Below are positions 23,401-36,228 of a DNA stretch of 64,000 nt, in pieces. The notes beneath the pieces were generated by a model. The model made no database searches. It was not told the origin of the DNA and saw nothing but the letters and a program-made list of their open reading frames with translations. The position numbers were made by a program, and so were the translations under genes. Positions within the stretch are counted from its first letter, which is position 1. Every line of letters begins with the position of its first letter. Location: NCBI GenBank assembly GCA_032358165.1, contig JAALGY010000017.1, positions 124,001 through 188,000 of the forward strand, read 5' to 3'. This DNA is from Diplosphaera chodatii (taxonomy: Eukaryota > Chlorophyta > Trebouxiophyceae > Prasiolales > Stichococcaceae).

Positions 23401-25391
23401 CGCACTAGGCTGCTAAACCCCTCGACTTGCTGCACACCAGCACGACAGACATGCCAGGTGTACAACAGACTCTTCTGACATCTGCTGACTGAATGAAACT
23501 GCAAGGGTGCAGTTGCCGCGGGGCGCTCGTTCAGCTGCTGCAAGCGGCGGTGGTGGTGGAGGACGTGTCGCTGCACGGGGCGCACGGCGGCTTCGAGCTG
23601 GTGGCGGCGCTGAGACCCGCTGCCGGGACTCTCAGAGCGCTCGACGCCACTGGTCTGGAAGATGACGTGCGGCTTGTGACGCTGCTTACCTTGGAACTGC
23701 AGGGCCCACCGCTGCTTGCAGATTGCATCGCCTCACCTCAACTGATTGTTTCAGTTCATGTGCCTTCGACCCTGCTGCTGCATGGTGCGAAGCAGAACAT
23801 GCTGCGCTGCAGCTGCCTGTGGGCTAAAGGAGGCGTTGGCATTCCCTCTTTGCAGCTGTCACACATGGACGCGGACCATCTGGATGCGGAGCACCTGACG
23901 GCGCTCTCGGGGCTGACAGGCCTTACCATAGGCCAACTGCTCTACAACCGCCATGAGTGGGTGTATGACATTGGCGCGATATCAGAGCTGACACGTCTCC
24001 GGGAGCTGCGGCTAGACAGGCCGTCCACGATCAGCGATGCGCAGCTGGCAAGGCTGTCGACACTGCGCAGCCTGACCAGCCTGGAGGTTACAGGTGGGGA
24101 TCTGTGGATCCACAGCACTTCCCTCCTGCTGAAGATGCACACTTGGGTCTGCATGCGCTGCAGCTCATGAAAGCAAGCTGGCACATGAATGCATACCCAT
24201 CTTGAGTGTGGATCTTTTGTTGTTCAGAATGTGCCTACCCTGGGGAAGTTGCCCCCGGGTGAGCATGCAGCCTGTGGAAAGCTGCCGCACCCCATTTTGC
24301 ACAAGCATCTACGTCCAAGGCGCTTGTGCCTTGCAAAGACTGCGGTTGCTGCCCGCACAGGTTGGCATGAAAGGCTGGGCGCTGCTGGCTGGCTGCGCTG
24401 GCGGCGGCTCGGATTCCGCTTCGGCAGCTTTGCCTGTGTGGCGGCTCCGTGGTGCCTGGTAAGCCCGAGATATAGACCCCATTTGATTTTCATAGCTATC
24501 TCCCACCATCTGTCGGCTGATTCGATGTCCCTACAGGGGCCGAACTGCTGCATGCATGTTGCACCCGCTGCAAGGCTGGGTCAGCTGCTTGACGTCAGGG
24601 TGGCCTTGTCAAGCACTTTTGTCGTGGCTGCACCTGCCACCTTTCGTTCAGCATTGTGGCCAAGCAAGGTGGGAATGCTTGCCAAAACGATAGTGACCAG
24701 GGTACCTGGAATCTGTACGTGATAGAGATTTTGTTGCCCTGCTGCAGGCTGTGGCGCTGAGGCGGCCATCGGCCGGCTGACGCGCCTTACCAGCCTGCAC
24801 CTGTCGATCGACCGGGCACGGACCGCAGAAATGGTTGCCAATCCTCCCAGCAGGCAGCAGCCGCTGCAGCGAAGCTGCATTCTGGGTTCCGGCCCCCTGG
24901 TACCGCTGCAGCTGCAGCTGCTGGGCTGCGGTGGGGAAGAGAGCACAGCCGCCGCCGGTGGCGCCGGCAGCGACTGCAGCAGCGGCGGCACAGCTGCCGG
25001 GCGCAATTCCAGCCTGCAAGAGCTGATGCTCCATTGCGTGGGGCCACTGTCAGATGACGAGCTGGCAGCGGCTGCGGACGTGCTGCCGGACCTGAGGCGG
25101 CTGGACGTTGTTGGCGGAACTCAGCATCACAACGATGCGCTGGTCGGGCTGCGCGGCACCGGGCTGGCAGCATTCAGCGCCTGCCGGCGGCTGCGGGACG
25201 TTTCTGTGCAGTATGCTCCCGACCTTGACGGCTGGGCTCTGGTGTGGCAGCTGCTGCAGCTTGATAGCCTTGCCAGCCTGCAGCTGGTGGACTGCCCCAG
25301 GGTGGGCAGCAAATTCGCAGAGGACCTGCAGGCGGCGTTCCAGGTCAAGCATCGTCGCCGCCTGCTGGCGGCGCTGTGGCACGAGACGTGA
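20494..25391 (+). pseudogene. F-box/LRR copy E with splice-site and frameshift lesions
   Basis: All eleven exon equivalents are present: 20494-20737, 20853-20952, 21217-21398, 21640-21776, 21990-22109, 22418-22542, 22886-23029, 23513-23666, 23856-24093, 24261-24358 and 24748-25391. Two defects are visible. First, exon 4 should end in phase 0 after 21776, but the next bases are AGTTTT; the only nearby GT is one base further and would shift the frame, and read-through meets TGA at 21782. Second, exon 10 is 98 bases where the array standard keeps 99 modulo 3, so one base is missing soon after GWHE. Exons 5-9 and 11 otherwise read well (LRLGANVM, LHLSIDRAR, DDELAAAADVLPDL, ending LLAALWHET). Middle exons 5 and 7 resemble copy H most. 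An active gene would need an unusual splice or a sequence error at both places. Confidence 0.65.
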
Positions 25392-26058
25392 CATGGACAG
25401 CAATGCGCCAGCTGCAGAAAAGCGGTAGCTACCATGATGGAAGGGCTTAGGCAGCAGAGCCCAGTGAGCATCGTGTCACCAAGGGAGCCTCGGGTGATCA
25501 GCTTTCACCTGGTCCAAAAGACTTGGGCTGGACTTGGGCTGGGCTTCTCGCCACATTCACAATGCGGATATAGCTTCGCCAAGCTGCCCATGCACGTGCA
25601 AATAGAGTGTGCTCGTGATCGGCCACCTGCATGCAGAGGCCACCTGCACGCAGCGGCTGTCAGCGTCGATTCAATCTGCAGTAGCCCACTTGTGGCGTTC
25701 CAACAGCAACAGAATAGCATTGTTTAGATGGGATTTGGAAACTTAGAATACAACATGCAGGGTCCATGCAAACAAAGAGGTAGGAATGCAGCTGCACGAG
25801 GTAAGGAAGACCGCCCTACCGGATGGCACATCTTGGATCGATTGATTGCCCACCTCTGTACCGCCGGTTGTACCAGATATGCAAGCCATGTCAGCATGCA
25901 TGCAGAGATTCAGAGATTCTGACGACATTTGTGCAATTGTCATACGTTTCTGAATAAAACCGATTTGGACGTGCATACGCGTGAGCAGCATAGTACGCTG
26001 TGGACTGACCACTAGCTAGCACAAGGAGCTGCATGCACTTGCTAGTTGCATCGCCATC
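25392..26058 (+). promoter_or_regulatory. Upstream region of copy F with conserved module
   Basis: Non-coding. GTACCAGATATGCAAGCCA and TGTCAGCATGCATGCAGAG occur at 25870-25907, some 150 bases before the start. The segment near 25580-25720 matches the spacer before copy E more closely than that before copy C. Confidence 0.5.
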
Positions 26059-29000
26059 ATGGCACCTCAGGCAGCACCTCGCATGACGATTAGCAACTTG
26101 CCAACGGATGTGCTCAGCTGCATTGTCAGTCATTTCCAACAGGACGATTGGCAGCGTGATCAGTGTCCGGATGATGTTGCAGCTTTGCGCAGCGTGTGTC
26201 GCTCGCTGCGCCATGCTGTGGATCTGATTGTGACACACGCTACGATCCACGTCAATGTGGGCGCTGCAGAGCTGCGCATCATGTTGCGCCGCTTCACAGG
26301 TGACTCCATATGTTCCAGATGCCTTGCTGCAGTTCCACATACAGTTGATATTGCTCATCCGCCACACGCTGACTTTACGCATTTGCATGGGAGGGAGGGG
26401 TTCGGTAGGCCCGCAGTCCAGCTCTGCACCCCTCTCGCAGGCTTGCAGACCGTCAAGCTGCAGCAGGTCCATTTCTACACCATGACTGGACCTGTACAGA
26501 TGCTGGCGACTCTACCTCACATACGCACCCTCGACATACCGTAAGCAAACCACCAACAGTTACAGCATCCCTGCTGGCACACGACTCCGCCTGACCTGCT
26601 GTGGAGCTTGCACAAGGCATCTACTGAGTGACTGTTCCTGTCACCATCCGATGCAGTCGCTGGGGGTTTGAGTTGCTGCTGCTGGAGGATCGGACACAGC
26701 TCGGCGGCCTGACAGGCCTGACGCTGCGAGGCGCACCATCGAGCCAGCATGGCACGCTGGCTGACAGTCTACTGCAGCTGACGGCGCTGCGGTCGCTGGC
26801 GCTTGTTGACTACAATGCCCAAGGGCTGTCTGATGCGGGTGAGCGCTGCTGCAGTATTCGATGTGATTCGTCCAGACCATTTGGTCACCTGAGCACTGTA
26901 CTGTGTGGCGTCAGAGCAGCTCCAGCCTGGCTGGCGCACATGCAGCATTCAATATCGACTGCTGCCAGTAAATGACAAGCCATGCACATTCACAGTAGCT
27001 GTTGCTTTGAGCCCATGGAGCTGCACAGTGAATGGCATCTGCTCCTCCCTGACGCTGCAGACGTGGCGCAACTCACGAGCCTGTCGCTGCTCACGCACCT
27101 TGACCTGGGGTGTGCCATAGGCGTGGCGGCACTGGCGCCTCAGCTGCCGAACCTGACGTCACTGGCGCTGCATGTGACACACACATACATTCCGGTGAGT
27201 GCTGCCCTTCCAGGTGCAAACATAATTTAACTGAAAGACTTCGGCTGAGACATGTGGGCCCGCGTAAGAGTTGCCAGGATGCATAGAGCTGTCCCATGCA
27301 GCTTTTGCCATGATACATGCAGCTGCAGGCACATGCTTATACGGTAGATTACATCAACTGCTTGCATGAACACTCATCACACCGTGCTGAGCAGCAGAAT
27401 AGGACTTACTGGGTGAAAACCACGATGTCAGACGCTATACTCCTCACACACATAACTGCTCTCGACCTTTATGTGGTGCTGTGCAGCATGTGGTGGAGAG
27501 GCTTTCGACGCTCAGTTCCCTGACAGAGCTGGCAGTGACCATCGGTGATACCCTGGACTGGCGGAAGCGAGGTGCCAATGTCGTGGTGAGCATGTGGTTT
27601 TCAGAGGGATCCGATGCCTCAACCTGCGGCCCTGCTGCCTGTGGCAATGCTGTGGTAGCAATGCCACAGCGCGCGGGTTTTTCCATCCTTGCTCACCCAA
27701 GCCAAGAGGCCACAGCCATGATCCGTGCAGAGAAATTGCTGGTTGACAATCACGCAGGGCTCAGCATATGCTCCCACAGGCTGCTCTGGGTGCCAGCCGC
27801 TACCAACTGGCTCCTGCGCCCTGCAGCGGTGCTTTTGCCACTGCCATGGCGTCCTACTGCACTGCCGCACTGCAAGAGGGATTGAGTGTAAGCATGATGC
27901 GCAGGTGTCGCTCCGCAATGCACCGAACGGACACAGGAGCGAAGTCTGCGCTCCCCTGCCGCCGCCATTGGCCCATCTGCCGCTGCAAGGGGTCCGCTGC
28001 CTGGCGGCGCTGCAGCTGGCGGCCTGGCTGTCGCACATGGGCGGCAGGTGCTGCCGTATATCGCTCCTGGTGCACTTGTGACTTCCGTCAAGCAGCGGAT
28101 CAACGGCTGCGTTGCCCACGATGATGCCGCCTGATGACAGGCAGCTTGTGGTCCTCTGCATGCGGTGGAGAATCTACACGCTGTAAGCTGCCTGCGTGTT
28201 GGACATGCACCAATCCCGGGTGCTCTGCAGGTACGACCAGGGCAGCATTTCCGCGGGGCTCCTGCCGTGCACTGCCCTGCGGGAGCTTCGGCTCTTCGCT
28301 CTTACGGTCACACCAGATGGCGCGGCACAGCTCGCAGCAGTCGCACGGGGCCTGCGGGTGCTGCACCTGGTGCGGTGAGTAGTAGTTAAAGCACCTGCCA
28401 CTGGACAGTCTTGGTGCCTTGCATGGCATTGAATGTCGTGTGCCACGTAACTGGCGCAGCAGGTGCATCAAGTTGTCGCTCAGCAGAAAAGCCTCTTGTA
28501 GGAAGTCAGGCCCAATCAAATTATGGCATCAGCGGCTGCTGTGTGAAGTTGCTGGCTAGCAATGCTGCTGTATGTGCTGTTTGTAGGTTGCACATGGTCG
28601 TTCGTCTGTCTCATATGCAGCCCGGCTACCATAGGCTGAGCCCATAGGGGTCATTGGACTTCATGCAGGACTGCATGTGACCCTGGTCATGCAGGTGTTA
28701 TGGGGCTTTGGCGCAGCTCCTGGAGGCAGCTGCTGTCGCGGAGGACGTCTCGCTACAGGGTGCTGTATCCGCCACCAGACCTGGCGGCGAGCTGCTGGCG
28801 GCGCTGGGACCCGCTGCCAAGACTCTCAGAGCGCTCGTCGTCACCGACCTCGACATCCCGGATAAGGTGCGGACCAACGCTATGCTCTGCATTGGGCCGA
28901 TGGAAATGCGATTTCGACAGCCTATGGCGTGTGTCATCGTCGCCACGCAGCTCACAGCAGACTTCGTGCCAGGCCATGCCTCAAATGCTATGATCATCCC

Positions 29001-30577
29001 ACCGCTTGTCCTTACTGCTGGGCCTCGCCTGCTATGCGAGCTGCTTGCCTCAGCATACTTGGAAGTCTGGGCAATATCAATGCGGCCGTCAGTTGGTCGC
29101 ACACCTCCCAGTTGCAGCTGCAACCCTCCGTTCCATTTCTAGTGCTGATGCAATATGGAATTGAACTGCACAGAGTGCTGCAGGGACCTATCAGACTCAG
29201 TTGTCTTGGGTGCCTGACAGACGATTTGTCTGCATCCTAGCAGATCAGCTTCGTGGTTCACGAGTCAGCACGCGCCCAGCAACTGATCCTTGCCGCTCTC
29301 CCTTTGCAGCTGACACGACGAGACGCGAAACACCTGGCGGCGCTCTCAGGCCTGATGAGCCTCGCCTATGGGATTAAAGACGAGGGTATGGACCCCATCG
29401 GGACGATCAGTCGGCTGACACAGCTGCGAAGCCTGCAGCTGAAGGCCCCATCCCAGTTCGCAGATGCGCAGCTTGGGAGCCTGTCGGCGCTGCGCTGCTT
29501 GACCAGCCTGGAGCTCGCAGGTGACAACGGATTGCTTCATTGAACCTCACTGCATACTGCAAGCCTATGTCTTTCTTGCCATCGCAGGCCAATGTGCCTG
29601 ACACGCTTGCAGCTGCTGTTTGGGCAGGTCGTCATGAGGGTGTCACAGGCAGCTGGCTGGCTGCACTGGCGGCAGCACATGTGCCGCTGCGGCGGCTTCG
29701 CCTGTGCGATGGCGCCGTAGTCTCTGGTGAGCTTCGGCACACCACCATTGTCGCTGCACCGGTGTCCTTGCAGGGGGCATGCTGTACCTATGCACGTCAG
29801 GGTGCATCCTATACTTCAGTACTATTCAGGGGCCCCACTGTGCTGGCGATTGCTAGCTGCACCTGCCACCAATGATAGTCAGGAATCACACCAGGGGGGC
29901 TCAGAGGCTGCCTAGGGTCTTCAGTTATTCAGGCTGTTTCACATTGGGAGCTGCCCGCTGCAGGGTGTGGCGCTGAGGCCGCCATTGGCCAGCTGACACG
30001 CCTCACCAGCCTGCACCTGTCCATCGACCGGTATCGCACAGCACAGGCTGCAACAAACACCTTCAGCTGGCAGCGGACGCCACAACCAAGCCCCGAGGAG
30101 AGACGTGCCCTCCTGGAGCCATTGCAGCTGCAGCTGCTGGGCTGCAGCGGCAAGAAGAGCGGCGGGAGTGGCAACGGCAGCCCAACCGTCGTGCGGAACA
30201 CGGGCCTGCAGGACCTCTCGCTGGAGTGCGTGGGGCGGCTTTCAGACGATGAGCTGGCGGCGGCGGCTGCGGCGCTGCCGGACCTGAGGCGGCTGGAAGT
30301 GGCTGGCGGATGCAGTTACGGAGATGTGATGTTTGGTGTGCATGGCAGCGGGCTGGCAGCCTTCAGCGCCTGCCGGCGACTGCGTTATGTCCGGCTGCGG
30401 CATGCTCTCGATCTGCGTGGAGTGGAGCTGGCCAGGCATCTGTCGAAGGTCGCCAGCCTCGTCAGTGTGCAGGTCGCAGCGTGCCGCCGGGTCAGCAAGA
30501 AATCAACAGGCGACCTGCAAGCAGCGTTCTGGGCCGGACGTGGCCGCAGCTTGGCGGTGGAATGGTCAGCAGAGTGA
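26059..30577 (+). CDS. F-box/LRR protein, array copy F
   Basis: Complete copy of 712 residues: exons 26059-26299, 26441-26540, 26657-26838, 27061-27194, 27487-27585, 27905-28047, 28231-28374, 28695-28866, 29310-29520, 29628-29726 and 29964-30577, summing to 713 codons. Exon 1 starts MAPQAAPRM and has the F-box LPTDVLSCIVSHF plus ALRSVCRSLRHAVD; residues 30-80 are almost the same as copy C. Exon 3 begins PRWGFELLLLEDR, again the longer C-type form. Exon 9 reads LMSLAYGIKDEGMDP, and exon 11 ends SLAVEWSAE, close to VVWSAE of copy C. The coding part is therefore C-like, while the 5' flank is E-like. The protein is soluble, Leu- and Ala-rich, and is inferred to be an SCF receptor. Confidence 0.88.
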
Positions 30578-31220
30578 ACGGTGCCAACTGCAGCAGTCAT
30601 GGCTGTTGCCAGCATGCCACCAGGCAAGCAGCTGCAGCAGCATTTTGCAGCTGGTGCACAGCAGTGGCATCGGCCATGGATGGTCTCAGCGCCAAATGGA
30701 CTCGTCAAGAAGGTTGCTGACAACCAGCCATGGCCCATATGGCTTTGTCGCAGTGTCATAGAGCGTGCAGATAGGGACGATTCAAGACGTACACGGTAGG
30801 ACTGACAACAACGTCATGTGAGATGCTAGTGTAGCATACCGTCGGTATAGCGCTTTCGCTAGTCAAGTGTGCGTCTTAGCAGCAGACCGCCAGAGGGTGC
30901 TAGATTTACGTTTGGCAAAAGATATGCAGTACACCAGCTGTGCTACGAGTAGCTGCTTTGTGTTACCAAGTGGCAATGGTTTGAGCTTTGATCTGCAAGC
31001 CGAGGGCATGCACAGCTAGCAACCCAGTTAGTATTGAAATATGTAAGGCAGGTCAGCAGCTGTCAGCATGCTCGCACAACAGCCGATATTTGGCTGGAAG
31101 CTGCCATTTGCCTGTGTACCAGAGTTGCTTGTTTCACGTATGCAAAACAGCACTCGCGTGCTGTCCAAGTAGCTCTGCAGCAACAGCAGCTGAGTGCGCT
31201 TTGCTGGTGGCGGCGCCATC
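30578..31220 (+). promoter_or_regulatory. Upstream region of copy G with conserved module
   Basis: Non-coding. The module spans about 30992-31075: TCTGCAAGCCGAGGGC, then ATGTAAGGCAGGTCAGC, then TGTCAGCATGC. The stretch 30812-30980 parallels 15390-15560 before copy D, including the shared GCGTCTTAGCAGCAGACC. Confidence 0.5.
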
Positions 31221-34200
31221 ATGGCGCAGCAGGCAGCACCGTGCATGAAGCTCATCAGCTTGCCAACGGATGTGCTCAGCTGCATCGTGCAGCACTTGCA
31301 GCAGGACGCCTGGCAGCGCGATCAAAAGCTGGATGATGTTGCAGCTCTTCGCAGCGTGTGCCGCTCGCTGCGCGCTGCTGTGGACATTAGTGCCACACAC
31401 GCAGTGTTCACCCCAACGTGGACGCTGCGGAGCTGCACAACACCGTGCGCCGCTGCAAGGGTGAGATGCGCTGCATCTAAGTCTGGTTGATCCCTTCTGT
31501 CCTGCCATTCTGCACCGACTCTGTTCGCACCTGCAGCAGCTGCGATCTGTGCACCTAATATTCACAAAACAAACATCACAAGGTGCGATGGACCACTCAA
31601 AGCCCTGGTGCTTTAACTCTGTGCAGGTCTGCACACCATCAAGTTGCAGCAGCTGCATCCCGATGCCGCAGTCGCGACAGTGGAGGCGCTCGCAGCACTC
31701 CCACACTTACGCACCCTTGACCTGCCGTGAGTGTTGCGTGTTGAGCGCGCCCCTACGAACCACCATAGCTGCATGCGCTGTTGCCTGGCTGCTGACAGAT
31801 GCACACACGACAAATCTCCCTGCTTGGAGACGTTTCCTGATGTGACTGCCTGAAGTGCCACCGCAATCTGCATACATTGGCAGAGTGTCTGCCTTCGTAC
31901 AGTGCAAGTCTTTGAAAACCCTGCAGGACGCCTGGCCATCAACCTGCGTCGCCCAGTGAGCCGACTTCTGTTTTGCCGCTGCGACGCAGGATGTTCCCGG
32001 ACATGCAGCTGGAGGACTGGACGCAGATCAGTCGCTTGACGGCCCTCACGCTGCGCCGTGCAAAAGAGAGCCATTATGGCACACTGGCCGCCGTGCTGCC
32101 GCAGCTGACGGCGCTGCGGTCGCTGAACCTTGCTGACGACAGCACCCCTGGGCTGCCGGCTGCAGGTCAGCGGTGCTGCAGTGATCCGGCCAACCCTATT
32201 CCATCGTGCTAGGGGCTCATGTTGCTAGGAGTTCTTGAAGCCACCTGCATAGTGCACCGCACCTTACTGGGAGTTCTGCAAGGTGCGCCCATTGTGAATC
32301 ACTGCTCAAACTTCAAGAGGCTGCGGAACCAGCAGCTGAGTCCCCATCAAGGGGTGCTTGACATCGGCATGGCATCATCGACACTGGTATATCGAGTATT
32401 GTTGCAGCAAATTCATGGAGCTTGCACATGTAAGCGGCTCCTGCTTGTGCCTGACGTTGCAGATGTGGCGCAGCTCACGAGCCTCTCGCTGCTGACGCAC
32501 CTGGATCTGGGGTATGGCAGCGGGGTTCTGGCGCTGGCGCCTCAGCTGACAAACCTGCAGTCTTTGGCAGTGTACATGTCTCTCACACACACTCCAGTGA
32601 GTGGCACCTAGTGCGACAGCAAGTGCGCCGTCAGCACTGTATGCTGCTGCACTGGCGAGCACATGGCTGCATGGGGTGTGACACAGGCTGCGTTGGGTGC
32701 ACAACTGACGTCCGCAGCCCATGTCAGCTTCGCTCGTGCAATCATGTGATTCGGGGTATTGACTGAGGTTTGGTATGAGTATTATCTGCCTTTTATAGGT
32801 CGCTTTGGTGGAAGGCCTGACTGCGCTGCGATCCATCAAGCAGCTGACGGCAACATTTGGCGATGATTGGCGAGCCTGGCAAAGCCGTGGAGCTAGTGTC
32901 GTGGTGAGTGTGTCGGAGCTCTACACCCACAATACTGCAGGCTTGCTGCAGTAGCAAAGGTTGACTGAGGCACAAATCCATAGCGCAAGGCCTCCGTAAG
33001 GGTTGCCAGACACCCGCTGAACTGCTGCAATTCATGCAGACGCTGAGGTACGTAAGTACCGCCGTCATGCAAGGACGATGCCAGTGTTGCGCCGCACAGC
33101 TGACGGGGCTGCACTTGCATCATGCAGGTGTCACTGTGCAACACTCCCAACGAGGTTTGCGATTCCCTGCCGCCGCGGCTTGCCAGCATACCGCTGCAGG
33201 GCATGCGCTGCCTGGCGGCGTTCCAGCTGACGGCCTGGCTGCTGCACATGAATGGCAGGTGGCCGCGCTGCTGTTTGCGTGTGTGTCACATGACATTGGC
33301 CCATGTCACATAATACTGGCCCATCGCAGGCTATGCCTCATCGTGCTGACTGACACTGCAGCTGGTGGTCCGAACAACACATGTGCGTCGAGCGTGTGTG
33401 CAGGCAGTGCACGCTGCAGATGCGGTAATTCTCTGGACCCGCAGTCTGAACCGACAGTGTCCCTTGCAGATATGATGAGGGCAATGTGCAGGCGGGCCAT
33501 CTGCGGTGCACGGCCCTACAGGAGCTGCGGCTGTTCGGAATCGACGTGACACTTGACAGCCTGGAACAGCTCACTGCAATCACGCGGGGGCTGCGCGTGC
33601 TGCATTTGGAGCGGTGAGCCGCGAGAATGTAGAGGGAATAGGCTGCAGCTGACACCCTATGCTTTGCAAGCATCCCAATGCGTGCTGCACATGAGTAGAT
33701 CGTGTGTCACGGCGAGGCGGCGTATCGTGCAGGTGTGGTGGGGCGCTAGTGCAGCTGCTGCAGCCGGCGGCTGCGGTGGAGGACGTCTCGCTGTGGGGCG
33801 CCCGGGGCGGAGGCGAGCTGCTGGCGGCGCTGAGACCCGCTGCTGGGACTCTCACAGCGCTCGACATCACCAACCTCGACATGGCAGACGGGGTGCAGAC
33901 CCAACAATGTGCTTGACCTGCTTGTCATGTGCTTTCACCGTGTTGTCAGCATCATCTTCCGTCCCATGTCTTTGCCAGCAGATGACATGGTGTGCCTCAC
34001 GGCAGCCCGTGCACAATGCTGTGGACATCGCACGGCTGGTCATCAGTGGTTCTTCGTGTGTGCGGGAACATGTTGGGAGTAAGTTGTAGTGCATCGCAGC
34101 ACTCGTTGGCTGAAAGCAGTGCTGTGGCACTACGGACCCATGACCACACCTTGCTAGTGCCCTGCGAAGAGCTGGAACCGCTTGCCTCGTACACTGTCAA

Positions 34201-35620
34201 TTATCTCACTTCCAATATACTTTTTATTCATCAGTCTTTGAGTTAAGAGTGTGACAGAAGATGTTTGGTAAGGTACTTAGTAGGAGAGCCTGGTAAGTGA
34301 TCGTAAATGCCTCTTTGTGCAGCTGACACAAGTGGACGCCGAGCATCTGGCAGCGATGTCGGGGCTGACACGCCTCGTTTACGGCAACGACCACGAGGGA
34401 GTGGACGCGATTGGGGCGATCAGTAAGCTGACGCGGCTGCGGGACCTGCGGCTGAGGACCCATTCACGTCCACCGCAGCGCAGCTCGGGAGGCTGTCGGC
34501 GCTGCGCAGCCTGACCAGCCTGGAGGTCGCAGGTCAGTGAATTCTGCAACTCTGCCAATTCGGTGCCCACGAAACAGCCTATGCTGTCCATGAAACTTGC
34601 AGGCCAGCGTTCCTAGCATACCACACACAGTAGCTGATGCTCATATAGGTCGGCATGAGGGTGGGTCAGGCGGCTGGCTGGCTGCGCTGGCGGCAGCACA
34701 ACCACCGCTGCGTCAACTGCGGCTGTGTGATGGCGCCGTAACCCCTGGTGAGCCCTTGGGCAATCTTCTTTTCTGCTGCACTCTTGTCTCTACAGGTGCT
34801 GCACTGCTGCCATCCTGTTGCAATATATTTTGTGATTGCGTGGCTGGGGTACCATCACGACTTTCACACCCGTTTCTGCCCATCATCGTAGTGGCCTTTA
34901 TCGGTGCAAGTAGACCGCCAGCAGGCTACAGCCAGCTTTGCTGCTACATGTGGTGGGTAGGTATTCATTTGCAGTGGCGATCAACGCTTGCATTTACTCA
35001 TTGCAGGGTGTGGCGCGGAGGCAGCTATCGGCCGGCTGACGCGCCTCACCAGCCTGCACCTGTCAGTCAACCGTTTCGGCGCAGCGGCGACTGCGGCAGA
35101 GCCCGCAAGCACGCGGACAGTCAGGCAGCAACCATGGCCACACAGCAGCGGACGGCGCGCCCCCCTGGAGCCGCTGCAGCTGCAGCTTCTGGGCTGCGGC
35201 GGCAGCGGCAGCGCCGGCGGCGGCGGCACTGCTGCCGGACGGAACACGGGCCTGCAGGAGCTGTCGCTGGAGTGCTTTGGGCGGCTGCAGGACAGCGAGC
35301 TGCGGGCGGCGGCGGCTGCGCTGCCGGACCTGAGGCGGCTGGAAGTAGCCGGGAGGTCCAGGGGCGGCGAGATGCTGGTAGGGCTGCGCGGCAGCGGGCT
35401 GGGGGGCTTCAGCGCCTGCCGGCGGCTGCGGGAGATCACGGTGCGGCACGCGACCAGCCTGCAGGGGGCGCAGCTGGCGAAGCACCTGCCGCGGATCGCG
35501 AGCCTCGCCAGCGTGCAGCTCACGGCGTGCCCCTGTATCAGCAGCAGTGAAATAGAGGAGCTTCAGGCGGAATTCCAGTCGGTGCATGGCAAATGGCTGC
35601 CAGTGACATGGTGTCACTAG
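31221..35620 (+). pseudogene. F-box/LRR copy G with two single-base deletions
   Basis: Exon equivalents: 31221-31460, 31627-31726, 31990-32165, 32463-32596, 32799-32903, 33128-33258, 33470-33613, 33733-33892, 34323-34532, 34649-34747 and 35007-35620. Exon 1 is 240 bases instead of 241: near 31411, GTGTTCACCCC lacks one base compared with the frame HAVFHPNVD, and the shifted frame stops in exon 3. Exon 9 is 210 bases instead of 211: a base is missing in the C run near 34460-34463, breaking LRLRTPFTSTAAQL. Every other join keeps frame, and the exon 11 reading frame is fully open (LSLECFGRL, LAKHLPRIASLASVQL, ending PVTWCH). The F-box halves LPTDVLSCIVQHL and ALRSVCRSLRAAVD are near-identical to copy D. 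Both losses lie in short C runs, so assembly error is possible; if the bases are restored the copy would be 704 residues. Confidence 0.6.
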
Positions 35621-36228
35621 TGGTGCCATTAGCAGGAGGCTCAGCTGTTGTCAACTTGCAACGCCATGAGCAGCTGCAGCAGCGATGCTGCAGCTGCTGC
35701 CGGCGCAGTAGTGATGTCATGCTTCAGAACCTCTGACGCAGTGTTTCTGTTGATGATTGGATTGGACATACCTATACCGCACAGTGTCTTGTCTCCGTGA
35801 TTGTACAAGATGCGATGAGTGATGAGTTGACCAACACAGGCACTGGCGAACGTGTTTCTCCAAGTGATGGTGCAGCACTAAACAAGTAAGGCGTCCCAGC
35901 AGGAACATCGGCATTGCTACAGCATGTCGTGACTACCCGGGCAGACATGCACCATGGCAGCTGTGCAGTGGGATGCCGATCGCAGCGACAGATAGCACAT
36001 CCATGCAGTTTCGACCTGCAAGCCGAGGGGGCTGCCACCAGTACGGGTTGTACCAAATATGCAACGCCAGGTCAGCATGCTCACAAGAGTCAATCTGGAT
36101 CACTTCCTGCATTGAGCCGTGACCAGTTGGGTTTGCTGTTGATAGACGAGCCTCTGAACATCAGCGTACACAGACTACCGATCGCCACAGCAGCAGGCGC
36201 TTGCGAGTATACTGCTGGTGGAGCCATG
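35621..36228 (+). promoter_or_regulatory. Upstream region of copy H with conserved module
   Basis: Non-coding. At 36015-36080 are CCTGCAAGCCGAGGGG, TTGTACCAAATATGCAACGC and CCAGGTCAGCATGC, in the same order as before copies D, E, G and K. Confidence 0.5.

Noticed and set aside
34597..35550. Plus-strand open frame of 317 codons
   Set aside because: It covers copy G exon 10, intron 10 and exon 11 in a different frame; the in-frame exon 11 matches the array family, so this is a shadow.
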